A stretch of DNA of 64,000 bases from Acidobacteriaceae bacterium (GCA_003134995.1 PLDC01000024.1:124001-188000); one strand, 5' to 3'. Positions 16,495 to 26,421 are shown, counted from the stretch's first letter. The notes: generated from the sequence alone by a model not told the origin. Made by a program: numbers and translations.

Positions 16495-17105
16495 TCCTTG
16501 TACGCTTTTCCCAGGCACTCCGCCTGAAACAGGCGCTCGTCCACGCGATGCAAGCTCTTTGCCACGGCTGGAGGGATCAGCGGGTAATGTTTAATCTCGA
16601 ACAGGTGATACACGATGAACCAGACGGGTTCTTCGGTGGTCATCCAATTCTGACTGTCGAAGCGTTTCAGATTGACGGGAACCGAGTAGCGCCGCAAGGT
16701 GCGCTCGCGGCGCAGATTGAAATAGCCGTTGAAATAAGTGATGGCCAGCTCGCGCAGCGTGCGATGGACGGGCTCGCGCCAGCGGCATCCGGTGTAGTTT
16801 GACTTGGCGACCGCGCCCCAGCATCCGTTCTCGCGAAAGACGGCAATCACATGATCGGTGTCGTGCTCGGCTTCGAAGTCGAGCAGCAGCGGAGGATATC
16901 CATTGGCGCGCAACGCCGCTGCCGCGAAAATTGCGCCTTCGAGGCAATGCGCCGTCTGCTCGGATAGCACGCGCCGCGGCGACCACGCTGTGTCTGCAAG
17001 ATGATAGGGGGCATCATCGAGAAACTTCTGAATGCCGTAAGGATCTTTCATGCTGCGCAACTTGCGCAGCTCTTTTCCTGTGAAACCTGCAAGCGGGTCC
17101 GTCAT
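16485..17105 (-). CDS. Transglutaminase-like hypothetical protein
   Basis: A 206-residue cytosolic protein. TAHCLEGAIFAAAALRANGYPPLLLDF followed by DTDHVIAVF is the core pattern of the transglutaminase/cysteine-protease fold, with Cys54 and His85 as likely catalytic residues. The third member is unclear. Such stand-alone small proteins are poorly characterised. The last codons (KDGR, stop) are encoded by heptamer array C. No operon partner with an obvious substrate is seen. Confidence 0.65.
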   Translation of the reverse strand: MTDPLAGFTGKELRKLRSMKDPYGIQKFLDDAPYHLADTAWSPRRVLSEQTAHCLEGAIFAAAALRANGYPPLLLDFEAEHDTDHVIAVFRENGCWGAVAKSNYTGCRWREPVHRTLRELAITYFNGYFNLRRERTLRRYSVPVNLKRFDSQNWMTTEEPVWFIVYHLFEIKHYPLIPPAVAKSLHRVDERLFQAECLGKAYKDGR

Positions 17106-17168
17106 TGACCGATGAGTTTACATGAGAGCCGCTGGCATGCGAAACACGCAGGCCCGCGCGCACTTGGG

Positions 17169-17295
17169 GGTCTTAGGTCTCAGGTCTTAGGTGTTAGGAA
17201 GACCCGACCCCTGACCCCTGACCCCTGACCCCTGACCCCTGACCCCTGACCCCTATGCCCTAACACCTGAGACCTAAGACCTAAGACCTAAGACC
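17169..17295. repeat. Heptamer array D: inverted arms around seven GACCCCT units
   Basis: The left arm (17169-17196) has four GGTCTTA-type units. The centre (17206-17254) has seven perfect GACCCCT units. The right arm (17261-17295) has five TAAGACC-type units, the reverse complement of the left arm. The arms could fold into a stem of about 28 bp. The right arm includes the last four codons and the stop of the phosphatase gene (stop at 17281-17283). Confidence 0.95.
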
Positions 17296-17988
17296 CGGAC
17301 TGAAAACTTCCGCCAGTTCGTAAGGCGTGTCCACCAGCACATCCGGCGGATTCTCCTTGAGCGTGTGTGGCGCAAAACCGTAGTTCACGCCCACGGTCCA
17401 TAATCCGGCGTTCTGTCCAGTTTCAACGTCCGTGTGCGAGTCGCCGACGATCACCGCTTCCTCTGGCCGCACACCGCTTTCTTCGAGCAGCTTGCGCGCG
17501 CCCTCGGGATCAGGCTTCTTGGTCGCAAAACTATTGCCACCGTAGATTTGAGTAAAGAACGGACCTAATCCCAACGCTTCGACGATGGCACGCGACGGGG
17601 CCACCGGCTTATTCGAGAGTACAGCCAGCCTGCGCGGAACTCCGTTGCTCGCATTTTGAACGGCAGCAAGCGCTTCGTTTACGCCCGCGTAAACCGTAGT
17701 GTGATCGAGTTTGTGTTCGCGATAATAAGACAGAAAAAACTGCAGGCCCTGGCGCACGATGGCTTCGTCAACCGCTTCGCCGCCGAGCGCCCGCTGAATC
17801 AGGATCGGAGCGCCATCCCCCACATAGCTGGCAATGACGTCATCGGGCAACTCGGGACGTCCAATGTGGCGCAGCGCGGCATTCACCGAATGCACCAAGT
17901 CGAGGCGCGAATCAATCAGCGTGCCATCAAGATCGAAGATCACCAGCTTAATTGAGTTCGGGTCGAAGGCGCGCCGGGTCTGAATCAT
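17281..17988 (-). CDS. gph: HAD-family hydrolase, phosphoglycolate phosphatase-like
   Basis: About 235 residues. HAD motif I is IFDLDGTLIDSRLDLVHS (nucleophile Asp in DLDGT), motif II is LAVLSNKPV, and motifs III/IV are KKPDPEGARKLLEESG and VIVGDSHTDVETGQNAG. The cap domain and overall length fit phosphoglycolate phosphatase, which removes 2-phosphoglycolate arising from DNA repair or oxygenation. I chose the ATG at 17988 (MIQTRRAF); the longer frame adds 32 Arg/Leu-rich residues of doubtful value. The C-terminal SPGLRS and the stop are encoded by heptamer array D. Confidence 0.85.
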   Translation of the reverse strand: MIQTRRAFDPNSIKLVIFDLDGTLIDSRLDLVHSVNAALRHIGRPELPDDVIASYVGDGAPILIQRALGGEAVDEAIVRQGLQFFLSYYREHKLDHTTVYAGVNEALAAVQNASNGVPRRLAVLSNKPVAPSRAIVEALGLGPFFTQIYGGNSFATKKPDPEGARKLLEESGVRPEEAVIVGDSHTDVETGQNAGLWTVGVNYGFAPHTLKENPPDVLVDTPYELAEVFSPGLRS

Positions 17989-18163
17989 GGGTTCGTTTAA
18001 GAATAAACGATCGCGGCGCACACAGACTGGCCGTAAAATCCCCCCGCGCAAGAACTTGCATGTTTTCCAAAGCTTAAATCCCATTTACAATGCAACTTGC
18101 GCTGTCGCGCTGGCACCACATTTATAGGACGCATAATTCATAAGGCATTCCTCAGGAAACCGG

Positions 18164-20395
18164 ATGGCGACGACAAAAACCGACCCTAAGTTATCCGTTC
18201 CAGGTGCTGGAAAGAAGTCCCGAACCTACGAGGGACTTACGCGCGAGCAACTGATCGAAGCCTACCGCGTCATGTATACGTCCCGGCGCATCGACGACCG
18301 GGAAATCCTTCTGAAGCGGCAACAGAAGATCTTCTTCCAGATGTCGGGAGCCGGGCACGAAGCCATCGGCGTGGCGGCCGGCATGGCGCTCAAGCCGGGC
18401 CACGACTGGTTTTATCCTTATTATCGTGACCGCGCGCTGTGCCTGGCGCTGGGCGCGAAGCCGCTGGACATGTTTCTGCAGGCGGTCGGTGCCGCTGACG
18501 ATCCCAGTTCCGGCGGACGCCAGATGCCGTCTCATTGGGGATACAAGCCGCTGAATATCGTGACGCAATCGTCGCCGACGGGATCGCAGATCCTGCAGGC
18601 CGTGGGATGTGCTGAGGCTGGACGGTACTTTGCCAATCATCCCAGAGCCGCGGAAATTCCCGGGGCACCGACTTCTGGAAATGGCTCGCCCGATTATCGC
18701 CAGTTCAAAGATGTAACGTTCCATGGCGACGAGATCGCCTACGTTTCTCTCGGCGATGGCACGACAAGCGAAGGCGAATTCTGGGAGGCGATGAATGCCG
18801 CCGCTCTCAATAAGCTGCCGGTAATTTTCGTCGTGCAGGATAACGGCTACGCCATCTCGGTGCCGGTGGAAGTACAGACCGCCGGAGGTAGTATTTCGCG
18901 GCTAGTCTCGGGATTTCCGAATTTCCATTTCGAAGAGATCGACGGCACGGACCCAGTGGCGAGTTCGGCCGCGTTTCAGCGTGCTGTGAAGTATTGCCGC
19001 GAGGGCCACGGTCCTGCGTTTGTGCACGCGCATGTGATCCGTCCTTATTCGCATTCGCTCTCCGATGATGAACGCCTGTACCGTCCAGACTCCGAGCGCG
19101 AACGCGATGCCGCCCGCGATCCGGTTTCTCGCACGCAAATGTTTCTTTTGCGCGAGGGAATCCTCGACGAGAAAGGCATTAACGACCTTGAAAAGCAGGT
19201 CGAAGAAGAATTGCAGATCGCCGTCGATAAGGCGCTTCAGGCCTTGCCGCCCGCGCCCGAGAGCGTGCTGCAATATGTCTATTCGCCGGATCTCGATCCC
19301 TCATCGGCAGCGTTCGATACCGAGGCAGTAGTCGGCGCCGACTCAGCGGATGGCAAGAAACCCGCGGCGAAAACCATGGCCGACCTGATCAACGTGACGC
19401 TGCGCGACGAAATGAAGCGCGACGAGCGCATCGTGATCTTCGGCGAAGACGTGGCCGATTGCAGCCGCGAAGAATACTTGAAGCGCAAGCTGGTCAAAGG
19501 CAAAGGCGGAGTCTTCAAACTTACCTTCGGTCTGCAATGCGAATTCGGGCCGGACCGAGTCTTCAACTCGCCGCTGGCCGAGGCGGCAATCGTGGGCCGA
19601 GCCACCGGCATGGCTACGCGTGGATTGAAGCCGGTTGTCGAGATTCAATTCTTCGACTACATCTGGCCTGCGATGATGCAGATTCGCGACGAGCTGTCGG
19701 TGATCCGCTGGCGATCGAACAATGTGTTTTCTTGCCCGCTTGTGATTCGAGTCGCCATCGGCGGATATCTCACCGGCGGTGCGATTTATCACTCGCAGTG
19801 CGGGGAGAGCATGTTCACGCACATTCCAGGGCTCCGGGTTGTCTTCCCATCGAACGCGCTCGATGCCGCAGGATTGCTGCGCACCGCAGTTCGCTGCGAT
19901 GATCCAGTGTTGTTTCTGGAACACAAGCGCCTGTACCGCGAGACGTACGGCCGCGCGCCTTACCCCGGGCCGGATTACATGATCCCATTCGGCAAGGCGA
20001 AGATCGTTCATCCCGGCACGGACTTAACCGTAATCACTTATGGAGCGGTGGTTCCCCGTGCATTGCAGGCGGCGCAGAAACTCGAACGCGAACACGGCGT
20101 GAAAGTCGAACTGATCGATCTTCGTTGCCTGAATCCATTTGACTGGGAAACGATCGCCGCGTCGGTCGGCAAGACGAATCGCGCGCTCGTGGCTTACGAA
20201 GATACTTTGAGCTGGGGTTACGGCGCGGAAATCGCAGCGCGCATCGCCGATCAACTCTTCGATCAACTGGATGCTCCGGTACGCCGCATAGCAGCCGCAG
20301 ATACGTTCGTCGCCTACCAGCCGATTCTCGAGGATGCCATCCTGCCTCAGGCCAACGATCTTTTCCGCGCCATGAAGGAGCTGGCGGAGTACTGA
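18164..20395 (+). CDS. 2-oxoacid dehydrogenase E1, alpha and beta fused
   Basis: A 743-residue thiamine-diphosphate enzyme that decarboxylates a 2-oxoacid and passes the acyl group to an E2 lipoyl carrier. Residues about 25-370 are the alpha part, with the ThDP motif [15 protein letters not shown] ending in VQDNGYAIS. Residues about 400-743 are the beta part ([57 protein letters not shown]). The two are usually separate genes in branched-chain oxoacid and Gram-positive-type pyruvate dehydrogenases. Branched-chain oxoacids are the likeliest substrate, but pyruvate is possible. E2 and E3 are not adjacent. Confidence 0.9.
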   Translation: MATTKTDPKLSVPGAGKKSRTYEGLTREQLIEAYRVMYTSRRIDDREILLKRQQKIFFQMSGAGHEAIGVAAGMALKPGHDWFYPYYRDRALCLALGAKPLDMFLQAVGAADDPSSGGRQMPSHWGYKPLNIVTQSSPTGSQILQAVGCAEAGRYFANHPRAAEIPGAPTSGNGSPDYRQFKDVTFHGDEIAYVSLGDGTTSEGEFWEAMNAAALNKLPVIFVVQDNGYAISVPVEVQTAGGSISRLVSGFPNFHFEEIDGTDPVASSAAFQRAVKYCREGHGPAFVHAHVIRPYSHSLSDDERLYRPDSERERDAARDPVSRTQMFLLREGILDEKGINDLEKQVEEELQIAVDKALQALPPAPESVLQYVYSPDLDPSSAAFDTEAVVGADSADGKKPAAKTMADLINVTLRDEMKRDERIVIFGEDVADCSREEYLKRKLVKGKGGVFKLTFGLQCEFGPDRVFNSPLAEAAIVGRATGMATRGLKPVVEIQFFDYIWPAMMQIRDELSVIRWRSNNVFSCPLVIRVAIGGYLTGGAIYHSQCGESMFTHIPGLRVVFPSNALDAAGLLRTAVRCDDPVLFLEHKRLYRETYGRAPYPGPDYMIPFGKAKIVHPGTDLTVITYGAVVPRALQAAQKLEREHGVKVELIDLRCLNPFDWETIAASVGKTNRALVAYEDTLSWGYGAEIAARIADQLFDQLDAPVRRIAAADTFVAYQPILEDAILPQANDLFRAMKELAEY

Positions 20396-20399
20396 AAAT

Positions 20400-20441
20400 C
20401 AGCGGACAGTGGTCGGTGATCAGTGGCCAGTGTTCAGTGAA
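20400..20441. repeat. Heptamer array E: six CAGTGGT-type units
   Basis: Units cagcgga, cagtggt, cggtgat, cagtggc, cagtgtt and cagtgaa begin five bases after the E1 stop codon. The same word family is used in array F after htrA. Confidence 0.88.
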
Positions 20442-20518
20442 ACAGCCGAATCCGCCGGATGCCGCGCTGGGGTTCGCGTCGCCAGCCTAGAGTCTTCTGT
20501 CTCTGTAGTTTTTCCCAG

Positions 20519-20548
20519 TTGACCGCGCCTTCATTGACACCCTAAAAT
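20519..20548 (+). promoter_or_regulatory. Sigma70-like promoter of the beta-propeller gene
   Basis: TTGACC (20519-20524), an 18-base spacer and TAAAAT (20543-20548), 25 bases before the ATG at 20573. A GGGGG run just before the start could serve as ribosome site. Confidence 0.55.
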
Positions 20549-20572
20549 CAGTCGCCGTCTCCTGGGGGATTA

Positions 20573-22216
20573 ATGACATCACTTCGTCGCAGGGCTCACA
20601 TCCGTGGGCTGGCTGGAATTGCCAGCCTTGCCGTAGTAATTTTTCTGGCCAACGTACTCACCGCCGCACAAACTGCCGTCACCACTTATCACAACGACAA
20701 TTACCGCACCGGATGGAATAACACTGAAACCGTGCTCACACCTTCCAACGTGAATGCTTCTCAGTTCGGGTTGCTGGCCACGGTGCCTGTCGACGATCAG
20801 GTCGACGCACAGCCGCTCCTGGTCCCGAACGTGACCATTACGGCGGGCAATTATCAGGGACTGCACAATGTCGTGTATGTCGTGACCGGTAACGACACGG
20901 TTTATGCCATCGATGCTAATGCAGGCACAATCCTGCTGAGCAATCACCTCGGGACGCCAGTGACTTGGCCGCTCGGCTGCAACAACAATGGACCGCACGT
21001 CGGCATCACTTCCACGCCGGTCATCGACACAAGCAAGAACAACCTTTACCTGATTGCCTACACCAAGGGCAGCAACGGCAGCGCCCCATCCTATACGCTC
21101 CACGCGCTCGATCTGGGAAGCCTCACCGACAAGCTGACGCCCGAAATTGTCAGCGCGTCGCATACGCTCACTAATGGAAGCAGCTTCGTTTTCAATGCGA
21201 CCTATCAGCGGCAGCGCCCCAGCCTGCTGGAAGCAAACGGCAACATCTACGCCGGATTCGGCAGCTTCTGCGATTTTGATGGCGGCTCCTCGCGCGGCTG
21301 GCTGCTGGGATGGAATGCGGCTACGCTCGCGCCCCTCCCGGCTAATCAACTCTTCGATTACCAGGCCACTTCTCCGGATACCTTCTTCCTGTCGTCCATC
21401 TGGATGTCGGGATATGGGCTGGCCGCGGACGATTCCGGCAACGTCGTCTTCGTCACCGGGAATTCGGACTACTCGGGAACCACTTACGACGGCGTCACCA
21501 ACATTCAGGAAAGCACCATCGAAGTGTCGTCGGACCTGACGACTGTCGTGGACCTGTTCACGCCCTCGGATCAAGGTTATCTGGACGAGACGGACGACGA
21601 CTTCGGATCAGGAGGCGTAATGGTGTTGCCCGATCAGCCAGGCTCAACTCCGCATCTGGCGGTGGCCGCCGGCAAAGATGGCAACATGTACTTCATGAAT
21701 GAAGACGATCTGGGCGGATACTCGACCTCGAAAAATAACGTCCTCGGTACGTACCAGATCGGCGGTTGCTGGTGTGGAGAGTCGTACTTCGTAGATCCGG
21801 GCGATGGTCTGGCGCGCGTCGTGAGCAGCGGAGGCAATGTGGTGGATGTGTGGAAACTGGAAACCTCGCCCACGCCCAGCTTAACCAACGTCACGCACTC
21901 GCCAGGACTCAGCACCGGGCAGAACGGTGGCTTCTTCACCAGCGTGTCATCGAATGGCACCGCGAGCCCGATCATCTGGGCGCTGGCGCGGCCAACTACC
22001 CAGAAACCACCCAGCATGCTGCTCTATGCCTTCAACCCAGAAACGGGCAAGAAACTCATGGGTGAACTTTTCAGGACCGTCGGCGGAAGCTGGCCCAACC
22101 AGGGCGGCGATTCAAACCAGGTTCCCATGATTGCCAACGGCATGGTCTATGTCGCGAGCTTCAAGGAACTAAAGATTTTCGGATTGAAGCCGGCGTCGAA
22201 GGAGAAAGCGAAGTAG
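20573..22216 (+). CDS. Secreted PQQ-like beta-propeller repeat protein
   Basis: A 547-residue protein with a signal peptide (GLAGIASLAVVIFLANVLTAAQ). The body has blade-like repeats of the quinoprotein type, for example VVYVVTGNDTVYAIDANAGTIL near 100-120 and MLLYAFNPETGKKLMGEL near 485-502, with a YHNDNYRTGWNNTET start common in acidobacterial secreted propellers. PQQ-binding residues are not evident, so a binding or structural role is as likely as dehydrogenase activity. It has its own promoter and no operon partner. Confidence 0.82.
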   Translation: MTSLRRRAHIRGLAGIASLAVVIFLANVLTAAQTAVTTYHNDNYRTGWNNTETVLTPSNVNASQFGLLATVPVDDQVDAQPLLVPNVTITAGNYQGLHNVVYVVTGNDTVYAIDANAGTILLSNHLGTPVTWPLGCNNNGPHVGITSTPVIDTSKNNLYLIAYTKGSNGSAPSYTLHALDLGSLTDKLTPEIVSASHTLTNGSSFVFNATYQRQRPSLLEANGNIYAGFGSFCDFDGGSSRGWLLGWNAATLAPLPANQLFDYQATSPDTFFLSSIWMSGYGLAADDSGNVVFVTGNSDYSGTTYDGVTNIQESTIEVSSDLTTVVDLFTPSDQGYLDETDDDFGSGGVMVLPDQPGSTPHLAVAAGKDGNMYFMNEDDLGGYSTSKNNVLGTYQIGGCWCGESYFVDPGDGLARVVSSGGNVVDVWKLETSPTPSLTNVTHSPGLSTGQNGGFFTSVSSNGTASPIIWALARPTTQKPPSMLLYAFNPETGKKLMGELFRTVGGSWPNQGGDSNQVPMIANGMVYVASFKELKIFGLKPASKEKAK

Positions 22217-22322
22217 AGGCCTTCGAACTTGAGTGTGGGCGCAGTAGTTTCCTAATTCAGAGGCGAGGGAGCTACTGAAGCTCGCGAAGTTGCACGCATA
22301 ATTGCTATGGAATCGCCTGTCT

Positions 22323-22769
22323 ATGTTTACCTCACGGCCGATCGGTTTTGTGCGTAGTCCGTACGAGGATGCGGGCCAGGTTCCTAAGGGACTCGGCGCG
22401 AAACATGAAGTCGATGGGGTGCTGGATGTCTTGCCGGAGTTCGAAGCTGGGCTTACTGACATTGAAGGTTTCTCGCATCTTGTCGTGCTCTGGGAGTTTG
22501 ATCGTTCGACAGGATTCGAGTTGTTGGGGACGCCGCCTTCCGATAATCGAGCGCATGGAGTGTTTGCGACCCGATCACTGCGGCGGCCGAATCCGATTGG
22601 GCTGACTATCGTTGAGTTGCTTCGGCGTGAAGGCTGCGCGTTGCATGTACGCGGGATCGATATGCTGGATGGGACTCCTATTCTCGATATCAAGCCTTTG
22701 ATGTCTGGGATTTCGGTTGAAAAGCTGCGACGGGGGTGGCTGGCGGAGGCTGAGGCGCGGAAGAAGTGA
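22323..22769 (+). CDS. trmO: tRNA (t6A37) N6-methyltransferase TrmO
   Basis: About 148 residues of the TsaA/TrmO beta-barrel family, which uses SAM to methylate N6-threonylcarbamoyladenosine at tRNA position 37. Visible: RPIGFVRSPYEDAGQVPKG at the start, FSHLVVLWEFDRS, FATRSLRRPNPIGLTIVELL (the RSPxRPNxIG core) and the C-terminal LDGTPILDIKPLM. The ATG at 22323 is preferred over a TTG at 22302. There is no good Shine-Dalgarno. Confidence 0.92.
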   Translation: MFTSRPIGFVRSPYEDAGQVPKGLGAKHEVDGVLDVLPEFEAGLTDIEGFSHLVVLWEFDRSTGFELLGTPPSDNRAHGVFATRSLRRPNPIGLTIVELLRREGCALHVRGIDMLDGTPILDIKPLMSGISVEKLRRGWLAEAEARKK

Positions 22770-22832
22770 GTTCGGCGGTGCGCCGGAAGCACGGCTCGGC
22801 GGCTGAACCCTCGCTTGCGACGAGATTGTTTC

Positions 22833-22955
22833 GGCACGAGTGAAACTCGTGCCCTTCCCGGACGCTCTAACCAGGAGCACTAGCAGCGCACGCCAAAAGC
22901 AGGTTCCTCGACTCCGCCGTCGCTTTCGCTCAGGCTGCGCTCGGAATGACAGGTT
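22833..22955. repeat. Hairpin plus GGAATGAC composite intergenic element
   Basis: A perfect 9-bp hairpin (GGCACGAGT, loop GAA, ACTCGTGCC; 22833-22853) is followed by CAGGTTCCTCGACTCCGC and ends in GCTCGGAATGACAGG (22939-22953), the reverse of the GTCATTCCGAG end seen at the other composite elements. It fills most of the 22770-23051 gap. Confidence 0.55.
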
Positions 22956-23051
22956 GTTGGGACGCCGTCTCGCGCTCGAGTTTGGCTAACCGCCTATTTC
23001 TTGGCAATCCCTATTCCCTCCTGTGCGTTGTAAGATGAGCGAATACTTTCC

Positions 23052-24317
23052 ATGAGCCCCAATCCTCCACGCGCGGATATGCCCGAAGTTTCGCCTGCGG
23101 TGCAGGAGGATGTCGCGCGGCTGGCGGCAACGCCTGAGGTGCGGTCGGCTTACAACTGGCTGCGGACGAAGGAGCCGCAGTTGGCGCAGTGGCAGATGGA
23201 GATGGCGCGGATTCCGGCGCCTCCGTTTGGGGAGTCGGCGCGCGGGGCATGGCTGGCGGAGCGCTTTCGCGAGGTTGGGTTGGACGATGTTCGCATTGAC
23301 GATGTGGGAAATGTCTTTGGCGTGCATCCTGGCTTCGGACAACGTTACGTTGCTTTGAGCGCGCACATCGATACTGTGTTTCCGGCGAGCACACCGTTGA
23401 ATATCCGGCAGCAGGGTAGCCGGCTTTATGGGCCGGGGGTTTCTGACAATGGCGCGGGCGTGGCGGCGATGCTGGGGATTGCGGCTTTGCTGCGCGCGGT
23501 GCGGCTGCGGCACTCGCTGCCGTTTGTATTTATTGGCAACGTTGGTGAAGAGGGTGAGGGCGATCTGCGCGGGATGCGGCATATTTATTCCACACCCCGG
23601 TGGAAGGATTCAATTGCCTACAGCGTGGTGCTCGACGGCGCGGGCGCGGACACGATTGTGGCTGAAGCATTGGGTAGCCGGCGGTTCGAAGTGATCGTGC
23701 GCGGTCCGGGCGGGCATTCGTGGAGCGATTTTGGCGCGCCGAATCCGATCGTGATTTTGGCGAGGGCGATCGATACGTTCACTTCAATCCCTGTGCCTGC
23801 TTCGCCGAAGACTACTTTCAATATTGGAGTGATTCGCGGCGGTACTTCGGTGAATTCGATTCCGGAGTCGGCGAGCATGAAGGTGGATATCCGGTCGACT
23901 TCGATGGCGGAGATGGAGCGGCTGGAGCAGACCCTGCGGCTGGCGCTGAATCGCGCGGTGGAGGATGAGACGTTGGGGGCGGAGATGCGGTCTCACGTGC
24001 AGAGGCGGCCTTCCGGAGTGAGTTGCGAGGTTGTCGCGATTGGGAACCGTCCCGCGGGAGAACTGGCGGTGGGAGCCCGGATTCTGCACGTGATTCGCGC
24101 CGTGGATGCGCAGTTGAATAATGCGGCGCAGGTGCAGCGAGCGTCGACGGATGCGAATATTCCGCTGTCGCTTGGCCTGGAGGCGATTGCGATTGGCGGC
24201 GGCGGGTCGGGCGGCGGTGCTCACACTTTGCAGGAATGGTTCGATTCCAACGGGCGGGAGTTGGGGTTGAAGAGGATTTTGTTGACCATGCTAGCGCTGG
24301 CGGGAGCGGGGGAATGA
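23052..24317 (+). CDS. M20-family metallopeptidase
   Basis: A 421-residue zinc peptidase or amidohydrolase. Metal-binding motifs are visible: SAHIDTVFP (His and first Asp), GPGVSDNGAGVAAML (bridging Asp) and GNVGEEGEGDLRG (Glu-Glu), with a lid domain opening at VIVRGPGGHSWSDFGAPNPI. This is the tripeptidase/di-peptidase branch of M20 (peptidase T/ArgE-like). There is no signal peptide. Its stop overlaps a possible ATG of the downstream amidohydrolase frame (ATGA at 24314-24317), so coupling is possible. Confidence 0.88.
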   Translation: MSPNPPRADMPEVSPAVQEDVARLAATPEVRSAYNWLRTKEPQLAQWQMEMARIPAPPFGESARGAWLAERFREVGLDDVRIDDVGNVFGVHPGFGQRYVALSAHIDTVFPASTPLNIRQQGSRLYGPGVSDNGAGVAAMLGIAALLRAVRLRHSLPFVFIGNVGEEGEGDLRGMRHIYSTPRWKDSIAYSVVLDGAGADTIVAEALGSRRFEVIVRGPGGHSWSDFGAPNPIVILARAIDTFTSIPVPASPKTTFNIGVIRGGTSVNSIPESASMKVDIRSTSMAEMERLEQTLRLALNRAVEDETLGAEMRSHVQRRPSGVSCEVVAIGNRPAGELAVGARILHVIRAVDAQLNNAAQVQRASTDANIPLSLGLEAIAIGGGGSGGGAHTLQEWFDSNGRELGLKRILLTMLALAGAGE

Positions 24318-24336
24318 TGGGCGGATTCGTGACCTC

Positions 24337-24388
24337 GGGGGCTAAAGCCCCTTTCAAAAGAAAGTATCTTTTCGCAGCGCTGAAGCGC
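24337..24388 (+). repeat. Two perfect mini-hairpins between peptidase and amidohydrolase
   Basis: GGGGC-TAAA-GCCCC (24338-24351) and GCGCT-GA-AGCGC (24377-24388) lie between the M20 stop and the likely start of the amidohydrolase. They belong to the same hairpin style as 54358-54599 and argue that this stretch is intergenic rather than an N-terminal extension. Confidence 0.5.
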
Positions 24389-24448
24389 CGCGCCACCCAA
24401 AAGCTTGACGCGGCAGTGGAATCCCACCCTTCGCAAAGGACGCGAAGG

Positions 24449-26236
24449 ATGCGGCACCCGGCGGTCTTTCGCATTCCGTCACTTCGTGACTTGGTCGTCG
24501 CAATATCGATCTTTGTCTTTTTCTTCTTTGTCGCAATCTTTTCTAGCGCGCTAGCGTCGGCTCAGGATGTGCCTCCGGCCCCGACAGCGACTTCGGGCGC
24601 TAAGGCTGAAATTATCTTCATCCACGCCAATGTTTATACGGGCGTTCCGGCCAACGCGCAGTTCAGTTCGATTCTGCGCGAGGAGGCGATTGCGGTACGC
24701 GGAGATCGCATTCAGGCGGTGGGAAAAAATGCCGAGATCGAGAAGCTGAAAGGGCCGTCGACGCAGGTGGTTGATCTGGGCGGGCACTTCGTGATGCCGG
24801 GGTTTAACGATGCGCACCTGCACCTGGCCTCCGCGGGGATGCAGAAGTTGAGTGTCGATCTGACCGGAGTGAAGACGCTGGACGAATTCCGAAAGCGTGT
24901 TCTGGCCAAGGTGGAGACGGCTCAGCCGGGCGAATGGATTCTGGGTGGAGGATGGGATGAGACCATGTGGCCGGTGAAATCTTTACCCAGCCGCTGGGAT
25001 CTGGATGAAGTTTCGGGGGGGCATCCGGTGTTCCTGGATCGTGTGGATGGACATCTAGCCGTGGCGAATACGCGGGCGCTGCAGTTGGCCAACGTCACGC
25101 TCGCGACCCATGATCCGCAAGGCGGGAAGATCGATCGCGATGAGAATGGGCAGCCTACTGGAATTTTGCGTGAAGGAGCGCAGCAGGCGGTGCGGGCGGT
25201 GATTCCGGCACCGACCTACGAAATGCGACGGAAGGGAATTGAAGTGGCGCTGGCGGATCTCGCCGCGCACGGTGTGACCTCGGCTCAGGATTACTCGCCG
25301 GGAGGAGAGAGTTTTCAGATTTACGAAGACCTTGAAAAAGAAGGCAGACTGACGGCGCGAATTTCCGAGTGGCTGACCTTTGATGATTCGGTCGAGGAAC
25401 TGAAGAAGCAGCGCGACGCGCATCCCCTGTCGGATCTGATGCTGCACACCGGGATGCTCAAGGGGTTCATGGATGGATCGCTGGGCGGACACACGGCGGC
25501 GCTGGTGCAGCCTTATGCGGATGATCCGAAGAACTCCGGTTTGCCGCAATACGATGCTGCGAAGCTGAACGAGATGGCGAAGGAGCGCGTGTTGGCGGGC
25601 TTCCAGCTTGGGTTTCACGCCATAGGGGACAAGGGAGTTCAGATGGCGCTTGATGCATTTGCTGAAGCTGAAAAAGCTGCGAGGGAGCAGAAAGGGAAGG
25701 CGCCGAACGGGGGCGATGATTTCCGCCTGCGAGTTGAACATGCGCAGGTGACCACGCCGGCGCAGATTGCGCGCTTCAAAGATTTGAAAGTGATCGCCTC
25801 GGTGCAGCCCAGCCATCTATTGACGGATATTCGCTGGGCAAAGGACCGGCTGGGACCGAAGCGGGCCGCGACTTCCTACGCGTGGGCGGGTTTCTTAAAT
25901 AAGGGTGTAACGCTGGCTTTTGGCACGGATTATCCGGTTGAGCCGGTGTCTCCGGTTCGCGGGTTGTATGCTGCGGTTACGCGCAAGAGCGAAGACGGCA
26001 AGCAGGAATTTTTTCCTGAGCAGAAGCTGACTATGGATCAGGCGATCGCGGCTTACACCACGGGCTCGGCGTTTGCCGAATTCGAGGAAAAAGAAAAGGG
26101 CAAGCTGGTGCCGGGTATGTTGGCGGATTTTGTGGTGCTCGATCGCGACGTGACGGCAGCTTCTCCAGAAAAACTGTTGGCGACCACGGTGCTGCGGACG
26201 GTTGTGGGCGGCAAGACAGTTTACGAGGGGAAGTAG
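24449..26236 (+). CDS. Exported amidohydrolase (YtcJ-like)
   Basis: About 595 residues with a strongly hydrophobic signal segment (LVVAISIFVFFFFVAIFSSALASAQ). The metal-dependent hydrolase core begins with MPGFNDAHLHLASAG (HxH motif) and continues through GFHAIGDKGVQMALDAF, RVEHAQVTTPAQIARF and a late AFGTDYPVEPVSP (metal Asp), ending with PGMLADFVVLDRDV. This is the amidohydrolase_3/YtcJ group; the substrate is unknown. I chose ATG 24449, with AAAGGA nine bases upstream, because the signal peptide then starts normally. ATG 24314 would add 45 residues encoded by hairpin repeats. Confidence 0.82.
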   Translation: MRHPAVFRIPSLRDLVVAISIFVFFFFVAIFSSALASAQDVPPAPTATSGAKAEIIFIHANVYTGVPANAQFSSILREEAIAVRGDRIQAVGKNAEIEKLKGPSTQVVDLGGHFVMPGFNDAHLHLASAGMQKLSVDLTGVKTLDEFRKRVLAKVETAQPGEWILGGGWDETMWPVKSLPSRWDLDEVSGGHPVFLDRVDGHLAVANTRALQLANVTLATHDPQGGKIDRDENGQPTGILREGAQQAVRAVIPAPTYEMRRKGIEVALADLAAHGVTSAQDYSPGGESFQIYEDLEKEGRLTARISEWLTFDDSVEELKKQRDAHPLSDLMLHTGMLKGFMDGSLGGHTAALVQPYADDPKNSGLPQYDAAKLNEMAKERVLAGFQLGFHAIGDKGVQMALDAFAEAEKAAREQKGKAPNGGDDFRLRVEHAQVTTPAQIARFKDLKVIASVQPSHLLTDIRWAKDRLGPKRAATSYAWAGFLNKGVTLAFGTDYPVEPVSPVRGLYAAVTRKSEDGKQEFFPEQKLTMDQAIAAYTTGSAFAEFEEKEKGKLVPGMLADFVVLDRDVTAASPEKLLATTVLRTVVGGKTVYEGK

Positions 26237-26421
26237 GGCAGAGTAGATTCCGGCGCACCAAGCACGGGTTAGGCGCTACTCCGGTTTGAGCTGTCCGTGC
26301 TCTGCTTATCGTTATCCGCCGTTTTCTTGTAAGACGAAGAGCCTCGTTGGGCGTCTAACGCATGGTGATTGCGGCACATGAGTGCATGCCCGGCGGTGGG
26401 TCTCGTCGGTTGTCAAACGGG

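Noticed and set aside
17169-17295. CRISPR array
   Set aside because: Units are 7 bases with no spacers, and there are no cas genes.
22169-22837. 222-codon ORF antisense to trmO
   Set aside because: Ser/Arg-rich and opposite a clearly conserved gene.
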